A stretch of DNA of 64,000 nt, from contig CM056999.1 of NCBI GenBank assembly GCA_029891345.1, forward strand, positions 26,447,418 through 26,511,417. The letters run 5' to 3'. Both the position numbers and the translations under genes were made by a program. Origin of the DNA: Dryococelus australis (lineage: Eukaryota; Arthropoda; Insecta; Phasmatodea; Phasmatidae). This document shows positions 1 to 12,556 of the stretch, one piece after another. The notes beneath the pieces are model-generated. The model saw only the letters and a list, made by a program, of their open reading frames with translations. It had not been told where the DNA came from and did no database searches. How positions within the stretch are numbered: position 1 is the stretch's first letter; each line of letters begins with the position of its first letter.

Positions 1-935
1 CCTGGATGAGGCATATCTCATGTCCTTTCCATATACCATGGTGGGCTATCATTCTCGGATAATTATAACATGACACTGATCCAACACCTCAAGCGAGATG
101 ATGCCTTCCTCGCCCAAGGAGGAGACATCTCCAAGAGAGTTCGGATGTAGCACCAGAGATAATTTCCGAACAAACCAGTTTAACTACATCCTCATCTTGT
201 CTTTGCAACCTTCGTCAGGTTTTTCCACAGTCATCACTGGGACTTTCGCCTTACAGCAACTACAGGTCGGTTAATTATGTACCATTTCACATAGTGAACA
301 TGAGCCTCCTTTTACAGTTACAAACCAGAGGGCCGAAAACCTGAACTTGTTAATAGCATCCTGGCCAGGTATTAGTATCATTCTTCAGTGCTCTCCTGCC
401 ATCAGGGATAATGTGTAACACCTTTTACCCAATACAGGTCGGTTACTTGATTTTGCACTTTTAAGAGAACTGCAACCTCATAGTACTGTGACCTCGCCAT
501 TGCCATATCTTTGAATTTCTACACATTTTAATCAAGGCATTGGGCTACAATGGCATGGATGTTAAGTAGTCCTATGTCCCACCTTCTGTCGGGCGTAAAT
601 AGCAACTGTTGGGGAAAGCCATCGAGGCTAACAATTACTTCCTCCCAATAGCAAGAGTACCATGTACCATGAACTGTAGAGGATTGCATACATATTAAAG
701 CTTCCAGACTTTTCCGATGTATGATTATAAACAAGAACAAGCCAGGTTATTAAATAAGCATCTAATCCATTGAATGATTTTTAAATAATGAACTCCATAA
801 TGTCTTGCCTTCTAAAGCATAATGCTTTCTTCCATATACAAGATTGCTATAGTATATCAAATCATGCCAATAGCACAATGTGAATTAGAGATAGGATAAA
901 AGTGTAACTTTAAGTTTTCATTATAAAAATTTACT
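1..935. other. No gene recognised
   Basis: About 0.9 kb of unique-looking sequence, less AT-rich than the window average. The only reading frame of note is a 70-codon minus frame at 528-740, and it has no recognisable motif, splice context or codon signal. I see no repeat, RNA gene or transposon end here. Confidence 0.5.
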
Positions 936-939
936 AAAA

Positions 940-1170
940 TACTGTTACAAGATGTCTGAGGGGCATATCTGTGTTTGTGAGGGATAAAGATCTTAATAAA
1001 AATAAAAGATCTAAATTTTATTCTTAATTTATCCGCATCACTATTACTTACATCAAATTATCTGTCTCCAGAATTACTCTTTTTATTTCACAGCGAGCAC
1101 AATATTGAATGTCTACTTCAACACACTTAACGTCCTTCTTAACATCTCTGTTTAGTTATAGTCTATTAAA
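940..1170 (+). repeat. Direct repeat copy 1 (pairs with 6345-6570)
   Basis: The segment starting near 940 (gttacaagatgtctgaggg, then a GTGAGGGATAAAG-like stretch, an AT-rich tract and catctctgtttagttatagtc) reappears in the same orientation near 6345-6570 with many substitutions and small indels. Both copies are followed by a 'tagtcNattaa' stretch. They flank the complex repeat block of 1.2-6.3 kb, so they could be the ends of a single element, such as long terminal direct repeats, or a plain segmental duplication. I cannot tell which. Confidence 0.5.
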
Positions 1171-1796
1171 TCAGGGTGCGGCCCCGTGTCTTGCTGACTA
1201 TACCCACAGTGCTCAGATCAGGGCATCCTGCATGGTGTGGAGTGCAGCCAGCTGTACCGCTTGCAGTTCCTTTATGTTGGCGATGGCACTGATGAAAAAG
1301 CCTACTGCGATGATGACGTAAGCACCACATTAGTTGCCCATAGCTCTTACATTGACTCCTCGTCGCTTGGTGCAGCATCGCAGTTGAGCAGGGTGGGCAT
1401 ATCGCAGGTATCGGTCATCAAAACGTAATTATAAAGCCGACATCAGTTTGGGGTATTCCAGTCGATGTTCCTTTGGCAAAGACTGTCGTATGCTGAGTGT
1501 GAGGGTTCTCAGTACAGATGCGAGGTAGTAAAACCGCGGTTCGGCTGACCAACCATGCCAGGTAGCGACTATTTCAAACTGGTGTTGATACTTCCGGCAA
1601 GATGTCTGGCTATCGTAAGGTACGGGCTTAATTTAGACCCCCTTTCCCACTCAGGGCTGCGAAACACCAACACCACAGAACCGCTGAATAGTCACTTTGG
1701 TTACGACTTGTACTGCTTCCTAACTTTTCTTGGATGTAGATGTGGTGGTAGTGAAAATCCACTGCTGAGGAAATTCCTGCCATTCCTTCAGTTTCA

Positions 1797-1995
1797 TTTA
1801 ATTTTCGACACAGTCCATCCTGCCTTTTACACTGTTCACAATCTCATTTACACTGTCCAGTCTTTCATTTACTCTGTCAATTTTCTCGTGCACAGAGTAA
1901 ATTACCGTTTTCGCTAACTCGCTTGTGCCCTCTACTTTCCTGTCTACATTTTCATTTTCAGTGTATACTTTCCTGTCTACATTATCTTTTTTTTT
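1797..1995 (-). pseudogene. Coiled-coil coding remnant
   Basis: Read on minus, this stretch is open for about 65 codons. It is dominated by short repeated heptad-like units: NVDRKV occurs twice, followed by IDRVNERL, DSVNEIV and NSVKGRM, a regular V/I/L spacing rich in D, E, R and K typical of a coiled coil. The frame then hits a stop near 1797. It lies beside the block (1990-2090) that recurs inverted at 5945-6025, so it probably belongs to the same repeat family. A gag-like or structural protein of a mobile element is possible, but no family motif is visible. Confidence 0.35.
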
Positions 1996-2090
1996 GTATC
2001 TGCAATTAGTAGGGAAATTTAGGTTCAGACATAAGGGAATGGGGGATAGGATTAGGATTTGGGGCAGCTGCCATGTTGTGATGTCACCTA
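1990..2090 (+). repeat. Outer inverted-repeat block (pairs with 5945-6025)
   Basis: The stretch gggggataggattaggattt and its flanks match the reverse complement of about 5945-6025 over roughly 80 bp with scattered mismatches. It is the outermost detectable piece of the large inverted repeat whose main left arm starts at 4060. The 2 kb between (2090-4060) is absent from the right-hand side and so looks like an insertion or expansion in the left arm. Confidence 0.55.
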
Positions 2091-2094
2091 ATCG

Positions 2095-4055
2095 CCATCT
2101 TGGAGGTCATTGTCCTTTTACCCATGACCCCTAACCTTTGACCTGGAATTTTGAACTCGACCTTTGACCCTCAAAACTCCAAAATTCTTAAAAACAGCAC
2201 ATAAATCTAAAAAACAAAAACAAATCTAAAAATACTAAAAATTTCCAAAAATACAGAAAATTTCAAAAAAAAATTACGAAAGATTTATTATTAAAATTTT
2301 ATTAAAAATAATTCATACATTATTTAAAAATTATCTCCAGAAACTACCCATTTTTCAATCAAAAATCGTAGAAGCCCTCATAATCCAAATATCAGTCAAT
2401 TTAAGTAATTTGAGGGCTTCCTTAGGACTGACAGAGAAGTGACGACCATATTGGATTTATAGTCATAGGATATGCCAAATCAATACAAGGGATCCGGGAT
2501 CGGAGAACCTAACCATCAGCTATCTTGGTTCTGGCAGCCATCTTGTCCACCATATTGGGTGCAGGAGACTTTTGACCTTCACCTTGACCTCAAATATCCC
2601 GAAAAAATATTAAAAATCATAAAAATCTATAGAATACAAAAATATATAATTAAAATTACAAAGAAAATAATTAGAATTTAATTATAAAAATATTGGTCAA
2701 CAATTATTAAAAAAACATATCTTTCCCTAAGGTACCCTTCACTACCCCTCACCAACCAAATAAGTCGGCAGGCCTCCACCTCCTCGCCCATACACAGTCA
2801 GACATCTTGAGGCGACCAAAATCTTGGTAGGCGACTGCCATCTTGGTAGGTGACCACCATCTTAGTAGATATCACCAGTCCACCATCTTAGAAGCCAGTG
2901 CCCATTAGCAATTAAACTTTGACCTTTGACCCCTGACCCCTGACCTTGACATTAACCCCATGAACATGAATGTCCTTGAAAATAAAAACTCGAAAAAATA
3001 CACAAACATCAACAAGCATATGACATTACAGACTACTGCTGCCGTATTAGATGCAGAATATCTTGAACTTGACCCCATGGCCATGAACGACCTTTAAGAC
3101 AAAAGCTTGAAAAAAATACATAAAATTCAGCAAACATATAACATTACAAACCACTACCACCTTGACATTGTATGTTTATGTGACTAAACCAGGCACATCA
3201 TACTAATAACGACCACATGCACGAATAGGTTATAATCCTCGTATGTATCTGCATTTAAATAGGCTTAATTGCCATTTATTTTAATTTAAGTACTACCAGA
3301 CTCTGAAGACTTGGAATGTACGAGGGCAGCTAAGAAAATAATCATTCGTGCTCTTCTCAGACACCAATCCACATTAATCCACCCACATAATCACCCAGTA
3401 ATTCACCAACCAATACATCTAATTATTCACCAATCCACCCAATCATTCGCCAATCAACTCAATCATTAATTAATCCACCCAATCATTCACCAATACACCC
3501 TATCATTCCCAATCCAACCAACCATTCACAAATCCTCCTCACTAATTCTCACCAATTCTCGCCAATCCAACCAATCATTCTTCAATACTCACCAATCCAC
3601 CCACAAATCATCACCAAGTCTCACCAATCCACCCAATTATTAACCAATCCTCACATATCCACCCAATCATTCAACAATACATCCAGAAATCCACCCATAC
3701 TTTCACATTATTTACACCAATCCATGGGATGGTCGCCTGCCTGTATCCATTCATACAATAAAATATTCACCTACTGTCTCCAAAATTTGTACATTTTGGC
3801 AGAATTAATTTTTGTATCAATCAGCTACCTGTGCATTTTTATAATAAAGTCTTTATTATCTATCAATTTACAGATCTTACCATTTATAAGCTAGTGCTGA
3901 TAGCACCACTTTAAAGTTGTGGAGATAAAAGGATATGACACACAAAATATAATGGAAAAAATAATTATTTTAATGATAATTTATCATTATTTAGTAATTA
4001 CACTTTCAGAAGAAAGCAGTTCATCACACCATCTGATATAACCCCGATACTTAAG
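2095..4055. repeat. Low-complexity and minisatellite block
   Basis: There is no gene. Three kinds of short repeats dominate. Degenerate gacctttgacc / tgacccctgacc runs occur at about 2120-2180, 2565-2600 and 2905-2960. A ccatcttggtaggtgaccac unit recurs four to five times at about 2815-2890. A long degenerate array of a roughly 20-bp unit resembling caatcattcaccaatccacc runs from about 3360 to 3720. The last array has no regular spacer-repeat alternation, so it is a minisatellite. The remainder is AT-rich filler. Confidence 0.6.
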
Positions 4056-4745
4056 TTCTCTTATGATCGAAGCCACCTATTTCATGGTCGAGTTATCCCC
4101 ATGTTGCTTATCGAGCAAATATCTAAGTCTGTCTACAAGTTTGTTGGAATCTTCGGTAAACTTGTTGTTGCGGTCCCAAGACAATCTCATCAGTATAATC
4201 CGCGTCTTCTGCATTCTTCTCATCACTTGTCGAAGGAAACTCGTTGGGGAAGTTCGTCTTCAACACTGTCGTCAAAGTCATCATCAGTGCTGTCTTCATG
4301 ATTGTCTTCACTTCCTACTTCATCATAAATATCAAGTTTACTTTTCTTTGTGGCAGTAGTTGTATTTTCATCAGTATTTAGAGCTGATAGTCGTTTATTT
4401 TTTAGTTCGTCAACTTAATGCGAACACATTGCAAGTGTATGTCACGCACAAAGCGACTGTGCTGCACTCATTTCATCTTTAGCATTAAGTGTTTCGTCAT
4501 AATTGTCTGCGAAAACAGTGCCCATCGATGAAGCAGGAGGTATTGATGGCATCACTTGCTGTAGCAGGCGAACCCTTGCAGATCTGACTAACATCCTTCA
4601 TTACATCACTTGCAAAAGCTGCATATGACAATTGTCGTAATGCTTCATCACACAAAAAGGTATCTTCGTGCAAGCCTTCTCTCATGTCGTCGAGCATTTC
4701 GACCATAGCTGAACACTCGATCAAAGAATCGACACTGGAGGCAAC
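4020..4745 (-). pseudogene. Polinton-associated protein fragment (inverted copy 1)
   Basis: Two minus-strand coding stretches are visible. At about 4745-4500 an 80-codon frame contains SLIECSAMVEMLDDMREG. At about 4250-4020 a frame reads NKLVDRLRYLL and ends with ASIIRELKYRGYI, broken by one stop. The second stretch resembles the C-terminal 'lysine/leucine-rich helix pair' region of a protein I associate with arthropod Polintons (the family also seen at 32770-33660); this is from memory of the family and unverified. The right arm at 5816-5940 repeats the first stretch (SSVDSAIELSPVVKMLDDMR) and part of the second. Conservation of amino acids between the two diverged copies argues that the frame was once coding. 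Confidence 0.45.
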
Positions 4746-4862
4746 CAATTAGCTATGATTCAGGTCGTGGCTTCATGTTAGTTGAGATCAAAGACAGGCC
4801 TTCGTTTTCGCAATTCATCTTTGTGGTATAGCGAGAGAGCGCTTCCAAATCGTTGTTAACAT
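4060..4862 (+). repeat. Large inverted repeat, left arm
   Basis: The segments 4675-4862 and 4060-4135 match the reverse complement of 5700-5880 and 5875-5945 at roughly 80-85 percent by eye. Diagnostic shared words are gcgagagagcgct, ttcgttttcgcaattcat, gtcgtggct and catgtcgtcgagcat. The piece 4136-4674 is missing from the right arm. The spacer between the arms is the AT-rich array 5095-5475. Confidence 0.75.
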
Positions 4863-5094
4863 CACAGTCAGAAGATCAACTGTCATTTTTTCTATATAAA
4901 AGTGGTTATTTTAGCAGTTAAACATCTAGCTTGTGCTCACAAAAGAATTTCTGCCATTGAATGTATATGTAAAAAATGGGAGTATTTTGACAAAACCCAA
5001 ATAGTCGTTCACCCTGGAAGAAAACAAGCAGTTATTATCATGTATACACATGACAGGAATATGCATATGTATACATATGTATATACAAAATAAC

Positions 5095-5475
5095 TAAAAT
5101 TTAATGTATGCATAATTATTTATGTGTATAGATATATCAAGTAGTAAATATAAAATTGTTTTCAATTTACATTATACATAATTATTTATAGGTGTACAAA
5201 TATGGGAACATAAAAGTTATTTATATATGTGTGTGTGAAATAAGAATATACATAATTATGTATAGGTAAAGATATATAATTAGGTAAATATAATTTTTTT
5301 TCAATTTTACTGATAGACATAATTATGTACATATAAGTATGTAATTATAAAATTCTTTTCAATTTAATTTATATGTATACATAAAATTAATTTGCAATTT
5401 CATTTATACATAATTATGTAAAGGAATATATATGTAAATATAAAAAATTAAATTCAAAATTAAATTTTTTGTATA
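5095..5475. repeat. Degenerate AT-rich tandem array in the spacer
   Basis: About five imperfect units of 60-90 bp, each carrying a cataattat(t/g)tata core followed by a gtaaatata / ttcaattta segment. The array occupies the centre of the inverted repeat 4060-6025. It contains no coding potential. Confidence 0.5.
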
Positions 5476-5699
5476 TATGCCTAAAAGAAAATTTAAATAG
5501 TATATTGTTCCATAAGTATCTGCATGTTTTCTTCCAGGGTGAAAGAGTATTTGGGTTTGCTTAAAGTGCTCCATTTTTAGATATCTATTTTATGGGAGTA
5601 ATTCTTTTGTGGTCACGAGCTAAACGATTTACTTCTAGAAGAACCATATTTATATAGACAAACTGACATATGATTTTCTGACTCCGTGAGGTACACACA

Positions 5700-6025
5700 C
5701 ATCGATTTGGGAGCGCTCTCTCGCTATACCTCAAACATGAATTGCGAAAACGAAGGTCTGTCTTTTAACTCAACTAACAAGGAGCCACGACCTGCATCAT
5801 TGCTAACTGGTTGTCTCCAGTGTCGATTCTGCGATCGAACTATCACCTGTAGTTAAAATGCTCGACGACATGAGACAGAATTAGATTTTGCTCAATAAGC
5901 AACAACGTGGGGATTAAGCGACCATGAAAAAGGTGATTTCGACATCACAAAATTGTGGCTGCCCCGAATTCTAATCCTATCGCCCATCCCCTTTTAACTG
6001 AATCTTAATTTCTCTACTACTCCTA
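5700..6025 (-). repeat. Large inverted repeat, right arm, with protein fragment
   Basis: This is the inverted partner of 4060-4862 and, at its outer end, of 1990-2090. On plus it carries the second copy of the protein fragment: SSVDSAIELSPVVKMLDDMR at about 5818-5877, followed after a stop by a short stretch matching the left copy's second region. The arm lacks the 540 bp present in the left arm, so the two copies have had independent indels. Confidence 0.7.
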
Positions 6026-6344
6026 CTTAATCACTTACATTATTTATCTGGCTATGTACAATACCTATTTCACTTTTTAGATCTTCCCTCGAGATATTTA
6101 CACTTGCACTCACTTGGCTACTTAATCTCTCAATTAATGCTGAGTGCTTTCATTTCTGCAGACTTTCTTTAGTTAACATTCGCTTCCGATGGTTGTACAA
6201 ACAATTTTAATTTTTTCGGTCTACCTCTATACAGTAACTTAAATTTTCTCAATTTCTCTCATTTCTAGCCGATTGCCAAAATTGAATAAATAATTATTGA
6301 TTCATTATCAATTGCCTCCATCTCACTTCTCATACCAGCGTTAC

Positions 6345-6570
6345 AAGATGCCTGAGGGAGTATCTAAGTTCGTGAGAGAAGGAGTTCCAAATAAAAATTA
6401 ATGAACTGAAATTAATTTTTAAATTATTCACACATGTATTATTTATGTCATCAAAATATCTATTCCTACTATTTCTCTTTTAATTTATCTGTGAGTATAA
6501 TTTTAACTGTCAATTATTACCCTAATTAACATCATTCGTATTGCCTCTGTTTTGTTATAGTCAATTAACT
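6345..6570 (+). repeat. Direct repeat copy 2
   Basis: This is the diverged same-orientation partner of 940-1170. It shares gttacaagatg.ctgaggg at its left end and a ctctgtttNgttatagtc word at its right end. Confidence 0.5.
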
Positions 6571-6574
6571 CCTA

Positions 6575-8090
6575 CTCATCATTAACACACATTCAGTCTG
6601 TTTGTTACCATCATTTTAATGTTTTTCAATCACGCATCCAGTCCAGTAGACTCACCTGCCAGTCGCACACTCCACTTCACTGATACTCGCAGTCGCTGAT
6701 TTTTCTCTCGCTGGTTACTTCCGGCGACAATCGCTGCTCTTCTCGCTCGTCGTCTCTCGCTTGATGCCCGAACACCCGACACTCATAAACTCCCAGCTCG
6801 GAGACCCGTCGCACTTGATCTGGAAGGTTCAACGCTTTCCGAGTCCCACGAAGAGAAACTAGGACAGTAGCGATGATCAGAATATTCCTTCAAACGACAC
6901 CCGATACCCAAGTAACCTGATAGGCATGGCAGGCACACTGTAAACATTCCCTTGTGAATAGCCTCTGCACCGCCAGTTGCCACCGATAGCGTGCGCGTAC
7001 ATATATCATCTGTGCTTTGCATGCCCACAGAGTGGCCGTCTGCAACAATACATACAAAAATAACTTATTTCTTAACAGTAAAGTTAATATTATTTTTACT
7101 TTTATACAACTAATTATATTCATGTTATGTCTTCTAGTTTGTGAAAGTGTCGATACATATATCGTCTATAGTTAATTATAATACCTTAATTGTAAGTTCA
7201 TTAAATCTTTTAAAATAAGAAGCCATCTATGATGTTATACAATGTATTGTAACGCCTCTACAATGTTACATATGTATATGAAGTAGCACAATGTGGCGAC
7301 GGCTGGTATTACCAAATATGGCCACACGCATGGGTGCAAGAAAATATGCAATGTGACACTTAAGGGTTACTGGCCTATGCGTTGGTGCCAGAAATAACAT
7401 GCAACAGCACACAATACTGCCATACAAATTTTTACGAGTTGGAATGTGCCAATATATCTAAATATGTATGTAATAGATGAAATTGTGTTTTATGCCTCGG
7501 CTATGGGGAAAATAGAATTTCTTTTGAAAATTTGTAGAAGAAAATCACTTAAGCCTTTAAAAAATCAATTTACAGAAACGCCTTAACAATGACTCATGAC
7601 AGTTTAAATTAAGACAAGTTAAAATAGTACCAAGATTAGTTTCAGTTTTAGGAGGTGTATTAACGAGATCTCGGATATTAAGATAATAAACCAGTCAAAG
7701 TTGAGAAATAAATTACCAACTAACATACTACAAGAAAAAATAAACATATGAACTCTAGAACTTCAAAATTATACTTATATTGATTTTTCAAATTCAAGCC
7801 AGATCAAAGCAACGAAACAACAGCCAGTGGCTAACTGGATTTTGTTTAGTGAGTTTGTACTTGTCGACATCAGATGTTATTCACGTAATTAAAATTGTCT
7901 CTCATGTAAATTATAATTCTTAGCTCGAGACTCACATTATATATAAGACACACATAATTGCACTTTTTATTCACTTAGTCATTTGAAATTAGCGGTTTGA
8001 TACATGTAATTTATTCATTCTAAATTTCTCTAACATTTAGTTGCACTTGGAAAACAGATTGTTAAACACATAAATCACATCTTTCAAAGT
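6575..8090. other. No gene recognised; short local duplication
   Basis: At 6650-7030 the base composition is less AT-rich, but no convincing exon is seen on either strand. At about 7275-7410 a segment of roughly 60-70 bp is tandemly duplicated with mismatches (tggccacacgcatgggtgca against tggcctatgcgttggtgcca, each followed by agaaa and an atgcaa word). The remainder is featureless. Confidence 0.4.
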
Positions 8091-8094
8091 CATC

Positions 8095-8560
8095 TATCTA
8101 CCACCACCGTCTATGAGCAATATTCCCCCCCCCCCCACCCTTGTCACTCTGCCTCCAAAAAAAAACAAAATTTACACCTAGGTCACTCTTAGAAATCGTT
8201 TAAACACTCTGAAATTCTCTCGTGTGTTAAATATATTCGTAAAAATCCCCTATCTACCACCGACATCCCTATAAACACCTCAAAATTAGAAAGATAAAAA
8301 AAATTTAGTCTTACCCCACTCTTGCACTAAACTCTTCACCTATAAGACATTGCAACCCACCACTATGGTCATCGCCTCCAGGACACCACACCATCAACGT
8401 CGTACAGAGCTCCTGCTACCACCCACCCAAAAAGAAAGAATGAAAATCAACAAAAAAAAATTTTTTATTGGATTCAAAATTAACCATTTTTTGTTTAACC
8501 ATTTCAATCCATTTAACCCTTTCAATAAATTTAACCCTTTTTATCAAACCATTTGATCTG
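8095..8560. repeat. Low-complexity C-rich and aaccNttt tracts
   Basis: Contains a poly-C run near 8126-8140 and a short tandem array of a 13-17 bp unit resembling catttaaccctttcaa at about 8480-8555. No gene is supported. Confidence 0.5.
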
Positions 8561-8599
8561 ATTATGATCAGATTAAGGATTAATCAAATCGATAATCCA

Positions 8600-11170
8600 T
8601 CAATTAATTCCAGGTGGGAATGGACTGGCATGCCCCTACTACTTACTTCTTCTTAGCTTTTATTAATTAAATTTTATTATTTTTATATTCTTATAGTTTT
8701 GACTGTATTAACATATGACGAACTTGCAAATAGAATATTAAATTAGTTTTGGAGGCTTTTTCTTTCTTCCTTCCATCAAATCAGCTGCATTTAGAATGTC
8801 TTAATAATGTTATTTTTTTACTGCAATATTCATAACAGATAAAAAAAGGCTGTTGTTTTCTCGCTGGTGTATCGTGGTTAACAGAAAACATTATATTAAA
8901 CTATCTGGCTGACAAAACACTTTCAATTGCATAGACAAATTCACATTTAAACAATTTCTCACTATTAAGCATTATAAGATCAAAATGAAACATCTTACAT
9001 ACTAAATCTATATAAAACAACTCACAAATTTAACACTTACGAGAAATACATAAAATTACTTACATGCATATCATTATCATGATATTAGTAGAATTGAGAT
9101 GTTACAGTAACCTTCGGGAAAGCAATTCAGAACAGCAGAAGGAGATTGGCTTGTCTTCTACATTCATAATATTTTTACAAAAAATAATAGGACATTCATT
9201 TTTCTAATATCTGTCTGTCCCACCAGAGTTCACAATCACGTTTTCGTGTGTATGAAATCGGCTCTGTTAATATTTACATTAAAGCTGTTCAAATACAAAA
9301 ATAGTTTTGCTAGATTTTGACGATATTTTACTATTCCATGGCATGATATCGATGATTACTTGATATAAACATCAAATTATTTCAAATGTAACATTAATAA
9401 TGCTTTCTACCGTAATTATGAGAATTTTGACTTTGATTTGCAGAAATTTCAAAAACTAATTTCAACACGAATTTTGGTTTCATCAAAAGTATTTATTGAA
9501 GTCAAAGTAGTGGTACGTTGAAGTTTCTTTGAAATCCAACAGTTGGTCCACCTGCGATAAGGGCATAATTTTGAACTACTTTGACTTTCAATTGTATCAA
9601 AAAAGTTGCAATTTAAATATGGGCTAACACATTACAAATTTCCAAGAAGTATTCTTGATGACATTCTAGTAAAACGAGCAATTATATTAAACTGTAGCCT
9701 CTCGTATTAAAATAGTGTCATTTTGATAATTTAAAATTTTAATAGTTAGTTTTATTATTTTTAAAGTTTTTTTTTCATTGCTTTACTTGTGTGAAATAAG
9801 TATTTGATTTCCATATGAAATAGAATGCAACATGCCAAAAATATAGTCTAGCAAATAATTTTAGAATCTTCAACACCATTTGGGGTAATTTATTTTCTTG
9901 TATATCTCTTGAGCTGAGACTGCTGACGAGAGTTCCTTTATTTACTGAGGATGCTTATGAGTCACTGGCGAGTGGTGTTTGGTCATCTGGATTGAGGGTT
10001 ACACTTCCTCATGACACCACTGATGTACAGAAGGTAGAGTAGTCTCAGCATCTGTGGACGAACAATCATGGCGGTGGTAAACGATAATTCTATCGAAGCC
10101 TGTACTATTACTGTATTATTATATTGTGTACTTGAGCTGGAATAAATTTTATATTTCTATCATTGTTTCATTGATGTTATTACCTTTACCTTCTATAGAG
10201 ATTCTTATCGTAAATTATTCATTACTTGAGAGTTGTCCATTATCACATTTTGTAACATTCTGGAGTTTCTTAAAGAAGAAGTGTAAATGGACTGTATTTA
10301 AGAAGATACAACATTTTCTTAAACTTCAAAGAGCTTATTGGTCTAGGGCGATCGTAAAGTTGCTGGAGACCAATAATTTTGATGTCATGTCGTCGCTCTT
10401 TTTTAGAAAGTGTGTAATGAATTAAGATAACTGAATATGTGTGATGACGGTGGCCTTATACAATGTTCTATAAGGCTTGTTTCTTTCATAACGTAACCAC
10501 TGAATCAAGAGCCAGTTTACATCTGGTTTGTCTTCAACTTGTTTACATTTTGTTAATATAATGCTTTAACATTGCTGTACTCTGACATTTCTACTCAATT
10601 TTCACTCAGATAGATATTTTCTTCTTTGCACTTTCCATCACCTCGTACCAATAAATGGGCTATTGTAAGTTGTACTATTCCTTGCAGCTTTTCCAATTAT
10701 CCCAAAGTCTGAATCTTAAGGCAGGTATGAGATGCCATAAAATTGTGGTCAATCATTTCAATCTGATGTCTTGAATTAACTGTATTAATCTTAAAGATAA
10801 ATTTATGGTAGGAATTTGTTCTGTATATGCATTACTGCATACTATAATATACTCCTTAACAGGAATAATTTGTATTTCATACAATGAGATTTGTAAAGAT
10901 TATTTATTTATCGTATGTTCAAAGTAGAGCAAAGTTGCTTCTTACTTGGGTTGTCTGTTCTCATAAAGTGACTTTGATAAGTTGGAAGACTATTTGTGTT
11001 CTTTCACTTGTGCAACGATGAGGTATAATATTTTGCATGCATTTTTTCCTTATCTGGCAAGTATTCCACAGGTGATTTACTTGCCATACTTCAAATTTCC
11101 ATAGGGATACCGAGAATGTTTTCAATAAATATTGTTTCTAAATGCCAATAATTTCATAACTCTTTTGCAA
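8600..11170. other. No gene recognised
   Basis: AT-rich non-coding sequence. The longest frame (10126-10425, plus, 99 codons) is rich in I, L, F and K as expected from base composition. It has no domain and no credible start context. Confidence 0.5.
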
Positions 11171-11173
11171 ATT

Positions 11174-11954
11174 GTATAAATTAGTGATAGGTCGCTCTCG
11201 ACAGCGAGTCGTTCAAAACGAACGACTCGCTGTCGAGAGCGACTCGCGAGCTGCTCTTCTTTAGAGAGTCAAATTATTCATGAATGATGAGAGCTACGGC
11301 TCCGCTTAGTCAGCCCAAAAGACGACAGCTCGTTGGCTCGGGAGAGATAACATAACTGCCAGTGTAGCATTTAACAATCGCGTTCAAAGGGCGAATCTCC
11401 TCTTTTCAAGAGCAGGCAAGCTGTTATAGATGAGATAGGAATACCATGAATGTAGCCATGTATTTCTAAGAGTAGACGAAAGCACTTAGGCATAATAAGT
11501 GTGAGGTTTTCTAAATATTTTCAATAATTGTTTTTCTAATATTGCGACATCAAAATAGTTCGGGAAGATTACGTAATATCGTTCACCACGCGCTCTCGAG
11601 TTTTCTACAAATCTCGATTCACCAAGACTTTTTTTCACTCTAGTATTAATGATAAAATTAATATACATAATATTTATACTATATTTAAAATTTGAATGAA
11701 TTCAAAACCAACAAAAATGTTACGAAAATAATTACAATATGTTAAACTGTGTAGAAAATGCCCTGTATTATGCGATCGCGTGTCTTTACATCAGTGCAGT
11801 GATGCGAGCCGCACTTCACATAAATATTCTATACTCTTTGAAACCCGACTGATTCGCGAACGAGATGACTCTTATGAACGACCCTCCACCAAGAGTGAGG
11901 GAGAATGAGCTATCTCTTTGAAATGAAATGGTGCGACACATCACTAGTATAAAT
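11174..11954 (+). mobile_element. Non-autonomous hAT-type transposon
   Basis: The element body is 11182-11946 (765 bp). It begins tagtgataggtcgctc and ends with a sequence whose reverse complement begins tagtgatgtgtcgcac, an imperfect terminal inverted repeat of about 16 bp with three mismatches. It is flanked on both sides by the same 8 bp, gtataaat (11174-11181 and 11947-11954). A perfect 8-bp duplication is the expected target-site signature of the hAT superfamily. No transposase frame is present, so it would have moved in trans. A perfect 24-bp-arm hairpin lies just inside the left end. The unmutated target duplication suggests a relatively recent insertion. Confidence 0.85.
11191..11243. 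repeat. Perfect 24-bp hairpin inside the hAT left end
   Basis: The arm 11191-11214 (gtcgctctcgacagcgagtc plus gttc) is the exact reverse complement of 11220-11243, with a 5-nt loop aaaac. It starts 9 bp inside the terminal repeat of the transposon. Confidence 0.95.
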
Positions 11955-12555
11955 ACATACCCGTTCCCTCTGGTCTGCTCTGGATCCATGGCCATCTTGT
12001 TTGACATCTCTTTGGTGAATAAGGCCACACAAATAAAGAATTCTGCTATGGAAAGTTATCAATCCTCCAGAAATTTTCAAGCATTATGTTTTTTCCTTTT
12101 TCTGCAATGACACTGCTGCAATTATTTTGACAGCTACAATTAAAATGCTGGAAGAATTAACCTTGCACAACATTTTCTCTTTGGATTATGTACGTTTCTT
12201 TGTAGTACTCTTTACGATGTTCACATGGATTTTATTGACATTCTCTTCCCTGTTGTCCAAATTTCTTCCTTTTCATTTTTTTCCCTGCCCCTTGTATCTG
12301 GCACTACAGCAGCACAGCAGTTCATTTCTATAGTAATAAGATTTGTGTGTAGAACGTTAAAACAACAATAATAAGTGATTATTAGGTGTTTACTTCAGTG
12401 TAATTTCAATTATACACACTTAAGTTTCCATACTGTTTACCTTACTTCAAATAAATTTCAACTTTGCATACTACAAATAATATTGCTAATCAAACCTATT
12501 TTTCTCCATTATCATAACTACATTATTTGAATACAAACAATATGAATGTGCATTA
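11955..12555. other. No gene recognised
   Basis: Short overlapping frames on both strands without motifs. If the minus exon at 12557-12659 is real, this is its first intron and possibly further exons, but I could not identify a following exon with confidence. Confidence 0.4.
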
Positions 12556-12556
12556 C

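Noticed and set aside
1109..1430. Overlapping 63-70 codon frames on both strands
   Set aside because: Frames exist on both strands simultaneously, none has a domain, and the protein-like minus phrase (VGFFISAIANIKELQAVQLA) is too short and interrupted to support a gene.
3360..3720. Array of caatcattcaccaatccacc-like units considered as CRISPR
   Set aside because: Units are degenerate and contiguous with no unique spacers of constant length. The context is eukaryotic, so it is a minisatellite.
10126..10425. 99-codon plus frame
   Set aside because: Amino acid content follows the AT-rich composition, with no motif, no splice context and no neighbours in support.
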